Shown: positions 1-12,200 of the stretch, piece after piece
How positions within the stretch are numbered: position 1 is the stretch's first letter
Layout of the letters: every line of letters starts with the position of its first letter
Assembly: GCF_902459465.1 (NCBI RefSeq)
Contig: NC_047068.1
Span: forward strand, 10,912,001 to 10,976,000
Source of the DNA: Asterias rubens
Taxonomy: Eukaryota; Echinodermata; Asteroidea; Forcipulatida; Asteriidae
Direction of reading: 5' to 3'
Length of the DNA stretch: 64,000 bases
Made by a program: the position numbers and the translations under genes
Notes under the pieces: generated by a model
The model's input: only the letters and a program-made list of their open reading frames with translations
What the model was told of the DNA's origin: nothing
Database searches by the model: none

Positions 1-87
1 ACAACACTTGTTTACGTTAGTGTGTACCAGACTATATATTTTAACTCATAGAATATATGGAATGCGAACACATTCGTAGAGTGTTCC

Positions 88-160
88 GGCCGCGTGGCCT
101 AACGGATAAGGCGTCCGACTTCGGATCGGAAGATTGAGGGTTCGAGTCCCTTCGCGGTCG
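88..160 (+). tRNA. tRNA-Arg (anticodon TCG)
   Basis: A 73-nt cloverleaf can be folded by eye. The 7-bp acceptor stem pairs GGCCGCG with CGCGGTC (one G-T), followed by discriminator G. The D arm contains TGGCCTAACGG, the anticodon loop is CTTCGGA (anticodon TCG, reading CGA arginine codons), and the T arm has the TTCGAGT loop between GAGGG and CCCTT. There is no intron and no encoded CCA, as in eukaryotic nuclear genes. A run of T starting at about 163 is a good Pol III terminator. Unlike the tRNA-like SINEs elsewhere in the window, it has a complete acceptor stem and no SINE body, so I take it as a real gene. Confidence 0.9.
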
Positions 161-162
161 TA

Positions 163-177
163 GTTTTTTTTTTTTTT
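163..177 (+). terminator. Pol III oligo-T terminator of the tRNA gene
   Basis: An uninterrupted T run starts 2 nt after the tRNA 3' end, the expected place and composition for Pol III termination. Confidence 0.75.
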
Positions 178-1177
178 TAATCTGGTGATAACTTGCTTTT
201 CAAGCTTCAGTAGGCACTAAATATTTGCTTAGTAAAACAAATCAATTGTTTCCTTTATTTTATTAAGAATTAATCTAAACGTGATGTAAAAGACACTACC
301 TAGGCCTCCAGCTCCATGCATGATGATTGACCCATGCAGGAACGGCCTGGACAGTAATGTTATATACATGTAGTTAACATTATTTTTAGGCATGTCACGA
401 TATCGCGCTTCCCTATTGAACAAATTTGTCCTAAGTAATCATTGCATCAACTCGACAAAATAATTGTATGCGAACAACGCCGGGATATTGTAATACCTTA
501 CTCTATGGTAATACCCGGATCCGGATTAGGGCCGGTTGACTTATGAGCTTTCTCACCCTCGTGTGTATATAAAATGGTCGTTACTATGGTTGCAGAGAGT
601 GGCCCTGGCCCATGTACAAACTGCCTTTCACTGTTCTCGCATCACTGCATGCAATCAAATATCCATGTGTACAAACGCACCCACACTGATAAAAATGTGC
701 ACTCGCTATTTACCGGTACCCTTACCGTCACAGGAACCCAACACCAACATACACCTGCTATCCATGCCACTGTGGAACCGTCACTTCGGGACTAAAGACC
801 AGCTTCCAAATTCACGGTAATGTAGAAAATTAACTTTTACACTAGTCTTTGTTGATATAGCAGTTTTTATCTTCCAGTCTAAAGTGCTGGATTGACAAGC
901 ACTATTTTATATTTTCGTTCCTATTTACCATCAACCCAGAACTGAGGATCGAAGCAGTTTGCCCCTTTCTCATAATACCGTCGTGCTTTTAGGCCTACTA
1001 CTGTATACTAGTAAAAGTCATGTAGCAAGTCACTGCTGCTCCAGTGTTTGTTAGGGAATGTGTGGCCTAGACCCTAACTGAATTAGTGACGGGATATTTG
1101 CAGCTAGCTACGACCCGTGTCACATCATGTGGAGCTACCTCCATGGTCACCGTGTCGTCGAGTCCCATCATCAGCCC
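178..1177. other. intergenic, nothing recognised
   Basis: AT-rich sequence with only short chance ORFs. I see no splice-site-bounded exon, repeat array or RNA structure. Confidence 0.5.
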
Positions 1178-1561
1178 TTAAAGGAACACGTTGCCTTGGA
1201 TCGGACGAGTTTGTCTTTGAAAAGCGTTTGTAACACTTTGTTGTAAAATTCATATGGTTAGAAAGATGTTGTAAAAGTAGAATGATCCACACAAACATGC
1301 CTCGAAATTACACGGTTTTCCTTTTACCTCGTCGACTAACACGGTCGCGGCCATCATGTGAGTCAAATTTTTGACTCCCATGAATGGCCGACCGTGTTAG
1401 TTCGCAAAATAAAAGGAAAACCACGCAATTTCGAGGCAAATTTGTGTGGATCATTGTATTCTACTTTTCAAACTTCTTTCCAACCACTGCATTTTATAAA
1501 AACCAGTACAAACGCTTTTAATAGACCAACTCGTCCGATCCACGGCAACGTGTTCCTTTAA
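1178..1561. mobile_element. TTAA-flanked foldback MITE, family A (copy A1)
   Basis: Bounded by TTAA at 1178-1181 and 1558-1561. The left end AAGGAACACGTTGCC is the reverse complement of the right end GGCAACGTGTTCCTT. The two halves are complementary along most of the length, meeting at a palindrome around 1365-1385 (AGTCAAATTTTTGACT), so the single strand would fold into one long hairpin. There is no transposase ORF. TTAA at both ends is the hallmark of piggyBac-superfamily insertion (established knowledge); calling it a piggyBac-dependent MITE is inference. Confidence 0.85.
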
Positions 1562-1956
1562 GTGACTTCGTTCCGAATATTGTTTGCAATAGGAAAACAA
1601 ACAAGTGCTAATGATGATATTTTCTTCCCGAATTTAGGCTGAAGATACTATTATTTTTTTGTAATCAAGTGAGGTTTGCGGTTTTTAGTCTAAATATTGA
1701 CACCAATGTGCATACATCTCTTCATTATATCATCAATGTGGCGGTTACCATGGTTTAACAATGTTGAGCTTTGTCAAACCACCGCCGGTTTTTAACTTCT
1801 CAAATACGCCACACTAATTCATCTGTCATTTTACCGCAAACCACGCTTGGACGTTTTTACTTCCACCATGCAAAGTTTCGGTACCCAAAGTTTAATTACT
1901 TGTGTATGGGCCCTACGTATTTTAAATTGAGATTGTCTTTAAAATTTTAGGTGAGT

Positions 1957-2155
1957 TTAAAGGAACACGTTGCCTTGGATCGGTCGAGTTGGTCATTGGA
2001 AAGCGTTTGTAACCGTTTGTTTTAAAATGCATATGATTAGAAAGATATTTTAAAAGTAGAATATAATGATCCACACAAGTATGACTCGAAATTGCGTGGT
2101 TTTCCTTTTACCTTGTCGACCAACTCGAGCGATCCAAAGCAACGTGTTCCTTTAA
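1957..2155. mobile_element. family A MITE, short internally deleted copy (A2)
   Basis: TTAA at 1957-1960 and 2152-2155 flank the same family A ends, AAGGAACACGTTGCC and GCAACGTGTTCCTT. At about 200 bp it is roughly half the length of A1. The central palindrome and most of the right arm are missing, so one arm has been lost by internal deletion. Confidence 0.8.
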
Positions 2156-3754
2156 ATGCTTTTACCAAAAGTTTACTTGCGGCATAAGTACAACTCTAAA
2201 TGACTTCCAACCTCCCAGCTATGGTTTCACCATTATGGTTTTGAACTTTGACCATTCTAAGTAGAATCGTTTACCAAAACTGTATGAAGTTGAATGAACA
2301 TTTTGAAGTTGGAATTCGTATTCTGTCGAGTTTGACTTGAGGCCGCACGTTACGGTTATGCACGGCATTTGGTCAACTGCGTGTGATAACTTAGTGTCAC
2401 GCAATAAAAACCAGATTTTTGTTTTTTTTTTATGTGAGAAGGATTTTTTTTTTTGTATAGCCATGGAGGTAGAATAACCTCAAAAAAGTTATAGGGCTAT
2501 CTATCAACCGATTCAAAGACTTGTATTTACCACAAAATCGACTTCACATATGCAATAAGTTTCCGTTATTTTGTAATGAAAATAAACCAAAATGCCAGCA
2601 AATTGTCTTGAAAATTGCCCTGATGTGTTTGACATGGCAATCACGGACCGGTAATCCTATGAGGTCATTTTTAGTTGTCACGTTGATAGCTTTATGCATA
2701 ATCCGTCTTGTCACTGGACCGGAACAATAATTTAGTCTTTAGAACCACAGACACAGTATCCAATATTATGCAAATAAAAATACAACAGTTGCCTAATTGG
2801 TGAGCAACAATAACGTCAGTAACGGTTGAATGACTTTACTAAGTTGGGAAAATACATTGAAACTATCGAAAAACAAGTATTTTCGGAAGAATTGTTGCCG
2901 GTTCAGGTATGTTAGACGTTTAACGTTTACGTTTTCAATTACGTTTTCAACTCCATCTACATGTATTTATAACTCGTCATTTGGAGCTGGCTGGTGGCGG
3001 AGCGTTTATCAATAATACAAGACTCGGTATGAATTATAAATGAGCTTCGATCTCTTTCGACTTGTATATTTTATCAGTATACAATGCATATCTTTTGTAT
3101 ACCACAGAACAGTATAATGTAATCCCTTCATCGTGGTAAGAAGCGAGTGAATGGTCTCAGAGAACGTCAAAGATACCCCTTTCTCCGTCTGCCACCGGGA
3201 ACATCTGCCCCGAGGAGGAGCTGGGTGACGCAGCCGGGTGACGGACGGTGACGGACCCCAACCCAACACCCCATCATGGAGATATACAAAGTAAACCGTA
3301 AGTTCATAAAGAAAATCCTGTAAACAACTTATAAGGCACTGTATTTATAGCCGATTTCACGACACTCTGGGATTATATCTCGATAAAAAAAGGTCAACGA
3401 TACCGTTCGTGATTTTTTTAAAAATGGAACCCTTCCGTCACCTTGTTTACATAAATAGTCGTCTATGTACCGACTTTGTTTAGTGAAATAAAAGTAGGCC
3501 GGCCAAGCATACTTATACGTAACGGGATACTTGTGTTTACTGTTCAGCTCGACCTAACAAGCCTTGGGACTGGTGATTATCACCATCGAGCTTTTAACTG
3601 CCATATTTCGTTTCAGTTTGAAGGAAAACATATGCAACGTTATATTTACGGTACCCTCAATAACAATTACGTGTTTGTTTTTAATATTGTTCGGCAATGA
3701 AAATGGCGCAACAACTTTGGCTGTTTTGTTTGTTAGTATAACATTAGTTTTTTT
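2156..3754. other. intergenic, nothing recognised
   Basis: Short overlapping ORFs on both strands have no recognisable domain or bounded exon. I see no repeat shared with the rest of the window. Confidence 0.4.
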
Positions 3755-4042
3755 TTAAAGGCACTGGACATTGTTAGAATAAAAGCTTACTTGCTCACGA
3801 GCAATGGAGAGCTGTCGATAGTATAAAACATTGTGAGAAGCGGCACCCTCTAGTTTTGAGAAAGAGGTTAAAATTCTCATTCAAAATAAGGATTTAAGCC
3901 ACAGACTTTTTTTATAAGCATTCCTTCGTTATTTTTGTGCAGCTTCGATGATCAACTGAGTCCAAATTTTCACAGATTTGTTCTTTTATGCTTATGTTGA
4001 GATATACCGAGCGAGAATACTGGTCTTTGACAAAATTACATA
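3755..4042 (+). mobile_element. family B MITE, right end lost (B1)
   Basis: Begins with TTAA plus AAGGCACTGGACATTGTTAG and contains the family B internal blocks (AGCTTACTTGCTCACGAGCAATGG and a later AAATTTTCACAGATTTGTT). The expected right terminal repeat is absent; another repeat begins at about 4050. Confidence 0.7.
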
Positions 4043-4049
4043 GTATGGT

Positions 4050-4320
4050 TTTTCAAAGTTGTTGAACCTCGTACAAACGAAGCCGCAACTTCGGCCTCGT
4101 TGTACGAGATTGAAAAACCTCGGAAAAACCTCGAAAAACCATAATTCGACCCCACGATATCAAGTACTTATGTACCTTGCATATGTAGTCCGTGAATTCA
4201 GAGCGGGCCGGTGCTTGGCGTAAAGAGCCCTGGACAACTAGCCAGTTGTGAGTTAAGTGAACTTGCCATTTAATTTTCCTGCCGCTTTTGCACTTATCCA
4301 CACTGACGAAGTTAAAGGCA
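4050..4320. repeat. dispersed hairpin repeat, copy 1
   Basis: Starts with a short palindrome around AACCTCGTACAAACGAAG / CTTCGGCCTCGTTGTACGAG. It then runs through AATTCGACCCCACG, TCAAGTACTTATGTACCTTG and GTGAATTCA. The reverse complement of the same blocks, in the same order, is at about 61080-61230, so this is one interspersed family in two orientations. Confidence 0.6.
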
Positions 4321-4352
4321 CACTCAGTTGACTGATGAGTCAGGGTTTGCCC

Positions 4353-5196
4353 TTAAAGCCATTGGACCCTTTCGGTAAAAAAAAAAAAAAAAAATCACGG
4401 ATTTACAAATAACTTCCAGGGTTTACAGAAGGTAGTGGTGAAAGACTTCTCTTGAAATATTATTCCATGAAATGCTTTACTTTTTGAGAAAACAGTGAAA
4501 CAATATCAATTCTCGATATCGAGAATTACGGATTTATTTTAAACACATGTCATGACACGGCGAAACGTGCGGATTGTTGTTTTCTTTAATAATTGTCTAA
4601 GGGTTCTTTGTGCTTTTTTGGGTGGTGTTTGGGGAGGCTCTCTGCTATCATTGTCCTCGGGCCCAGTGGGTTGGCATAAATCTGTGAGGGTGCACTCTGT
4701 GCCAATTTAATTTTTTATTTTATTTTTCTGAGGGTTTTTAGTCCATTCTATGTTTTTTTATCTTCAATTGTTGTCCCTTCCTCTTATCGCTGCGGTGTTT
4801 TGTTGTGGGTGTAGTTTTTTGTTTTCAATAGTCTGGTTTTGCTTGTGTTTTAATGATTTCTATTGTGTGATTCTAAAATGTTTCAGTGTAATCTCCTTTT
4901 TATATTGTATAACTATATTTTTATCGTTGGCAGGGGTCTGGTTTTACACATCTTTTGATGGCAGTTTTATACTTTTGTTTTAACCTTGACAGCCCCTGTA
5001 CAACTTGTAACTATTGTGTATGTCTAAAGATTAAAAAAAAAAAAAAAAATACAGGGGTGGGTTGTCTCGTTATTTTCTCCCGACTCCGATGACCGATTGA
5101 GCCTAAATTTTCACAGGTTTGTTATTTTATATATAATTTGTGATACACGAAGTGTGGGACTTGGTACTGTTTACCGAAAGGGTCCAATTGCTTTAA
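4353..5196. mobile_element. TTAA-flanked MITE, family C (C1), interrupted by an insert
   Basis: TTAA at 4353-4356 and 5193-5196. The left end AAAGCCATTGGACCCTTTCG matches the reverse complement of the right end CGAAAGGGTCCAATTGCTTT. Related copies at 10419 and 24342 lack the middle 0.5 kb of this one, which shows that about 4575-5055 is a later insertion. Confidence 0.8.
4575..5052 (+). mobile_element. poly(A)-ended insertion inside family C element
   Basis: A T-rich segment with no counterpart in the other family C copies ends in an uninterrupted A run at about 5032-5049. This is the structure of a retrotransposed or retro-copied sequence inserted in plus orientation. It has no recognisable reverse-transcriptase reading frame, so its parent is unknown. 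Confidence 0.6.
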
Positions 5197-6155
5197 CTTG
5201 TTTTTACTGGTTGGCCAGTTTCACTAATCCATCATCATTTTCACTTGTTCATACACTAAACAAAAAAAGCTATAGCTGTTTTAGCACTGATAGCCAACCA
5301 GACCGCTGGGAGAGAATTTTGATTGGTTCTTTTGTGTTTTAGGAGCATTCATAAATACCTCAGACAGTTTTGAAAAGGTATTAACGAATGGCCGTTTAAA
5401 ACCTTGCCGAGTCAAAGTAAAATTTTAACACGGCATTTACTCTTATACTATGGGCCTATAGCTTCACTTTTTTCTACACTACAGCTCTGTTGTGAAAAGT
5501 GCGCCCTCTGTAATGTTGTCACCTGAGCCTTTGATCGGCTTCAGAGATAATGTCCCTTGTTGGATCGATTGCCGAAGTGTCCTCGAACTGTCAGACAAGT
5601 TTCATACAAAGACAATATGCAAATCAAACACACGGTTGCCTTGGATCTGAAGCACCCCAAGGGGTAGAATTACAAGGATATAGACGGCTCATCACTTAGC
5701 GATCGGCATACGGCACAGATGGAGGGTTCCGGAAAGACGTTGGACGGCAGGGCTGGAACGGCTCTGTTCAGATAGGCCCACCACTTAGACCAGGGATATT
5801 TTGATTAATCATCCAACGTCATCATTACGTCACATGCTTTTAAACTGATGCTGCAAAGTTTTGTGACTTGACAACAGCCTTTAACCGTCGTTGAGAAACG
5901 GTGTTCAAGAACCACGTAATCGCGTTATACATCTAAGTATAAGCACAGGGAGATTATACGTGCTTCGGAATTAGGATTTTTTTATTTGTTACAAATCTTC
6001 ACTTATACAAGTGGTTCTTTTTAAACCGGCACCTTTTATCCGAATCTTCATTTCGCACACACTCAACGAGCTTAACAACTGAAACTGCAAAAATACCTAT
6101 TGCAAAAACATCTTCTGTCATATCATACGGTCGTCTTGAAGTGGTTGAAATCACC
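5197..6155. other. intergenic, upstream of the CARD-death adaptor
   Basis: Contains a short fragment at 5347-5380 (CATTCATAAATACCTCAGAC) shared with the ends of the family G repeat. The stretch up to 6155 should hold the promoter and 5' UTR of the following gene. I see no convincing TATA box. Confidence 0.4.
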
Positions 6156-6219
6156 ATGAGCGAAACGCCAATGGAAGTCGATCCCTCTGAAGATTTCGAA
6201 AAGAAGAAGAGGGAAAAAG
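6156..6219 (+). CDS. CARD-death adaptor, coding exon 1
   Basis: Begins MSETPMEVDPSEDFEKKKRE and ends in phase 1 at donor G|GTAAGA. The in-frame upstream codons lack another ATG, so 6156 is the likely start. The split codon completes to Glu on joining exon 2. Confidence 0.65.
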
Positions 6220-9200
6220 GTAAGAGAACTGTAGGTTTTGTTGGAGACGTTACTACCGTCATATTTGTGTCGGGAAATAAAATGCTACAGATCGTAGTTG
6301 CCAAGTGGAAGTTGCCGAACTTAAAGGCAGTGGACACTATTGGTAATTGTCAAAGACTAGCCTTCACAGTTGGTGTATCTCAACATATGCATAAAATAAC
6401 ACACCTGTGAAAATTTGAGTTCAATCGGTCATCAAAGTTGCGAGATATAATGAAGGACCTCAAGTTCTAAACTCGAAATCAAATTCGTGAAAACTACGTC
6501 ACTTCAGAGGGAGCTGTTTCTCACAATGTTTTATACCATCAACCTCTCCCCATTACTTGTCACCAAGAAAGGTTTTATGCTAATAATTATTTTGAGTAAT
6601 TACCAATAGTGTCCACTGCCTTTAAGGAAGATATAGAGTCAGTCGTCCGATATGACTCCATTGTTGTCGAGACACCACCAACTTGACTTTTCTTCTTCAG
6701 TTTTGCCAGAATCTTGTCACCCACACTTGTTATTAAAAGCAGTGGACACTATTGGTAATTGTCAAAGACTAGCCTTCACAGTTGGTGTATATCAACATAT
6801 GCATAAAATAAAAAACCTGTGAAAATTTGAACTTAATCGGTCATCGAACTTGCGAGATAATAATGAAAGAAGAAAACACCCTTGTCACACGAAGTTGTGT
6901 GCGTTTAGATGATTTCGAGACCCCAAGTTCTAAACTTGAGGTCTCGAAATCAAACTCGTGGAAAATTACTTCTTTCTCCAAAACTATGGCACTTCAGAGG
7001 GAGCCGTTTCTTACAATATTGTATACCACCAACCTCTCCCCATTACTTGTCACCAAGAAAGGTTTTATGCTAATAAATATTTTGAGTAATTACCAATAGT
7101 GTCCACTGCCTTTAACGTCAAACCACTGAGTGGTTTTATGGTGAAACATCACAACTGAATCATCAGAGCACAATATATAAGAAGCCCTATAAATTTATAG
7201 GGTTTGAGCTATTGTTTCTGCGTCCGCAATAATATGTTCACTTTACTGTTCGCTTCATGCATAGGGACGGTACTATAGGGTGCACACAAATCCGCAAGAA
7301 TGGTTGCTTCATGTATAATAGAGATTGTTTTATGATGCCCAAGTTTTCTTGAAAATCTTGTCAAACATTGCTACAATTACAACCATGCTAAAATTAACCT
7401 ATAGGTTAATGCTGTCGTGTGAATAGGATTTCAAATCAACTCCCAAGGTTGCCAACGGGCATAGACGTTCCAGTAGTTTCAAATTCAAGGTCATGTTGGT
7501 CCTTTTGTCCATCAAATCGAGGGAAAAGTTCTCGTGTTGTACGAGTGGTTTTCCTCAGCTGCAGGCAGCGTCACCCCGTTCGGTTAAATTTCTCCTCCTG
7601 CCCCGAGGTAGGCCTACTTGACTGCCACAACCGTCTAGACTCGTAGATGTCGTTGATCTGGTGCTCTATTCAACGAGATCATGGAGCAAGATGACAAGAT
7701 TAAGCGAATATTGATCTGTTTTTAAAATTTAACAAACAGAGTTGGGGAGAGTGCTTTCTGTTCTAACAGCAAGGCTTCTGATGGACGATACCCAAGCCTA
7801 CATCCGTATGGACTGTGAAGGGGGTAACCCTGCTTGTTTCATACCCAGGAAAAGGTGGCATCGGCCCCTGGATGGAGAAAATAAGTTGAACACCTTGCAG
7901 ACCTGGGTTGATTGATTTATTATTGTAGGTTTACAGAAAGGGTGACGTGGTTTATATGAGATGGATTACACCTTAAACAAAGTGACCCTGGTGTTGTTAT
8001 TTTCACTGTTTGATTTCTCTCCACAAAATGTAATAAATTATACACACTCAAGTAACAAAAAATATATATAACGGCAAAAAAACAAACACCAAAATGTTAC
8101 ATAAATTAGATGTGGAGAAGGTAAATAGAAATACTATATCAAAGCCTGAGTCTACCAACAAGATTTTGTTGCTAAAAGTTCAGACAAGCATACATAAGAA
8201 AATACATTTTGTTCGTATACAAATTAGTAATACACAATCTGAGAAACGTGTCTGACAGTAACATCTCTCAATTTTGGGGAATGATGTCTTTTTCCATAAC
8301 CACATTATTTTGAAGTGAAATGTTTCTCAAAATGCTTTATTCAACCGAAGGCTGATGTATTTCTAACCATGTGAGTTTTCATTGCCATTATTTTAGGAGT
8401 GTCAATAGCCTACCTTCCCCATACAATGCATGTTCGTCATCATACTCAATTCCATCAGACCATCACAATAGCTGAAGTGTGTCGCCATCATCAATGCAAA
8501 GTGATTTTGCATAACAAAAAAAGTATTTCAAAAAGAAATTTAACATTCCATTTACGCACGGCACGCATGTCACATTAACAAATGACCAAGCTACATTCAG
8601 AACACTCTGGTCCTATCCCAATTAATTTCCTGCTTTTAGCTTATAATAATGGAGAATCGTGTTGCAATTTTGTCCATTCATAGGTTTGAAGTTGTACACT
8701 TCACCATACGGTATTGTGGTATAAAGATGCAAAATAGCAACTGACAATTTCAGTTCAGTAATAATAGCGGAATATTGGCGCCAAACGATCGCTTCCATGG
8801 CAACAAACATAAAGGCCAGTGACGTTATCAACTATGTGGGAGAGCAGACTATGTTTTTTGAAGTGAAGTTTGTTGCTGGAAGAAGAAATGTTTATGGTGG
8901 CGTACTGGAAACAATTTCAGCTGTTTTGTGTGGAGTCATAAATGGACATACATGTGGATTTATTTAAAGGGTCTATGTACTTTTTGTAGGACAAAAAACA
9001 CAATGTCCACAGATTTACATTAAATTTACACAGTTTGAAGATAATGATTGTAGAAAGCTTCCCTAAAAATATTACTTGCTGAGGTGCTTTAGTTTTTGAG
9101 AAATGAGTAAAACAATGTCCGAAGTCGGACGCCTAATCCGGTTTCTACGGTTTTTAAAGTCGGTTTGACTATTCAAATAAAAGCGCCCTCAAATGTCACT

Positions 9201-12200
9201 TATTGACAGGTTAAAGTCAGGTGACAAAATGTCTCCACCCCCTTTCTTTATGCCCTCTTAATGCCCCTTTCCGATTTGTTAGGAATTTGTTAGGAATTTG
9301 TTAGGACATGTTAGGACATGTTAGGTTTTGGTTAGGACTTGTTAGGACTTGGTTAGGACTTGTTAGGACTTGGTTAGGACTTGGTTAGGACTTGCTGGGA
9401 CTTGGTTAGGACTTGTTAGGACTTGGTTAGGACTTGGTTAGTACTTGGTTAGGACTTGGTTAGGACTTTGTTAGGACTTTGTTAGGACTTGTTAGGACTT
9501 GGTTAGGACTTCTTAGGATTTGGTTTTTAGGACTTCGGTTAGGATTTGGTTAGGACTTCGGTTGTAGTCCGGTCGCTGGTGTGAGGGGTCACGCGGCCGG
9601 TTTGTGTTATTTCCCCAAGCATCTGTACCTAATGCAAAACTTGTTATAGGAACATATACATATTTGTTGCTATAACAAAACAGTTGTTGGCAGTGTAAGC
9701 ACTTTATGTAATCCACCATTAACATGACTACGACGCACCTGTAGAAGTTTTAGCCATCTAGCTGACGAAAAATAGAATAAATCCATTATTTATATGTAGG
9801 GCCTAGACCTTTTGCATGACATCGATACAAAGGAAAAATGAATCACTGAGCGAATAACTCCAAACGGGAAATTATAGCGTATTTCTCATGAAACATGACA
9901 TTTCAGACGGAAATATTTAAGGGATGTTTTAACTACCATCACCCGTGACCGAGTAAGTTTGATGTAAATCAGTAATTTTCACGATTTCACTCGGACAAAA
10001 ACGAACATGTTTCCATAACATAAAATAAGCAAATGCATGCAAACTGCAAAAAGCACATGACGAAATTAAATTAAACACACAATATGCCTATAAAGAAACA
10101 GTAAATAGTTACAAGTAAACATTCTTCTCTCTTTTCATAAAGGCACTGGACATTATTGGCAATTACTCAAGTTAGCATACACGTAACAAGCAACATAGAG
10201 TTGTTGATAGTATTGTGGGACGCGACATTCCTCTGAATTAACGTATGATCATATGCATACGTGTAGTTTTTCAGAAAGAGGCACTTTCCCACTCCAATAA
10301 TAAAATACTTCCACTGCCTATATGCATCTGAAAGGGCACAAAGTAAATGCAACAATGGTGTGTTTTCTGCTTGCAAATTCGATGACCAATTGCGCCCAAA
10401 TTTCAACAGGTTCGTTACTTAAAGCCATTATTCGGTACAGGAAAAGAAAAAGAAATTCACAGATTTACAAATAATTTATAGGGTTTACAGAAGGTAATGG
10501 TGAAAGACTTCTCTTGAAATATTGTTCCATGAAATGCTTTACTTTTTGAGTTTATTTTAGCGAGAATTACGGATTTATTTTAAAAACATGTCATGACACG
10601 GTGAAACGCGCGGAAACAAGAATGGGTTTTCCCGTTATTGGTTATTTTCTCCCGACTCCGATGACCGATTGAACCTTAATTTTCACAGGTTTATTATTTT
10701 ATATATAAGTTGTGATACACGAAGTGTGGGACTTGGACAATACTGTTTACCGAAAGTGTATAATGGCTATAATGCGTGTGTTGGGATACACCAAGTGAGC
10801 ATAATGCTCTTTATTGATGACAATTACCCGAGAAACGTGTCCAGTGTCTAAATATTATTCGAATGTCTCAACACTACAATTTATAAACCCCTTAAATACA
10901 GAAAAGATGTCACGCTTTGTTTGCACCTTAGCTTCATCCAATATTAATGCGACGCCTGCTCGTGTAGATAATGAAATTTTAATCAGGGTTTTCGCGCTAA
11001 AGTCACACAGATTGCACACGAAATAGTGCGATGCAGTTAATATTACATTGCCTGACGCCGTGTTGTGATGTATGCTCAATACGGCACAAAGCAAACATTA
11101 ATACTATACATGTTTATCTACATTTCAATATGCAGCTGGAACAGTGACCATAAACTTCAATAAGAGGATACCTCCCTTTCTAAATAAATGTATAAATAAG
11201 AAACACAAGAAGTTTGACACTTATTATAAAAATTAGTCCAAGTCATTTCAAATTTGATACTTCCGGTGATCAAAAACTATATACTACGTTTTGTCTTGTG
11301 CAACACAAATAACTTACATTATTAGTGATAAATGGTATTTGGGTGACATTTGTAATCAATAACAAATTATTGTATTTTGTTGGTGCAGTTGAGGTTGCCT
11401 CTACTTTTGCCAAAATTCGAGGCTGTGACTTTGGAAAATGAAGGTCTTTATTATTTTAGACCTTCGGACTGCCAGTTTTGTTTCACTCATAAATAAAATT
11501 AATGGGACCAAACTAAAAGGACTTATTGACGTAATATTTTGTCTTTGACTTCTGAACTCACCAACTCCACCTTTATTGCTAGACTGAGCAAATAAATTGA
11601 CAATGATTGGTCGACTGAAACGAGCGGTCTTTGCTCACACGGGTCGCTTTTATGATCAATAAAATGGCGATGGTGGTGACGTGACTGGATGTTTTCATTA
11701 TCAAAATATTTTTTATGAGAAACACATATACGTTGTTGTATTTGAGTCTACATAAAGTCATAAAGAGCGACACAGGGATTTCGTGGCAGAATTAGCATTG
11801 TGGCAGGAGATTTTCCCCTTTTTATGTTTATAGGGCACCAAGACATTTCCTTCTTGGTAAAGGGCACACTATAGTAGTAAATTGTAAATATCTACTGGAG
11901 CATTTCAAGAGCACCATTGCAATAACCAGGGGGCAGCCGGTGCAGAAATGCAAGATGTTGCTAACTGATGATGACGATTGATAATTAATAACCATGTTAT
12001 TTATTTTTCATTTTCTTGAATTTACAGAGGTTGAAGAATGCCGGCAACTCTTACAATCCCACCGGGTGTCACTGGTCAGCCAGGTCATGTCCTTGGACAT
12101 GCTGCTACATCTCAAGGAACACGTGGTCGTGGACGTCGATAAAGCTAAAGACATCCGGCGTAAAGGTCGTGGGGTCAACAAGGACATCAACGAAGCTATT

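Noticed and set aside
6141..6410. 90-codon frame starting upstream of the adaptor ATG
   Set aside because: It begins with GTG and reads past a clear splice donor at 6220 into a MITE; only the part from 6156 to 6219 is taken as exon.
9279..9563. Possible interstitial telomere
   Set aside because: The unit is TTAGGACTTGG, not TTAGGG; no true telomere repeats are present.
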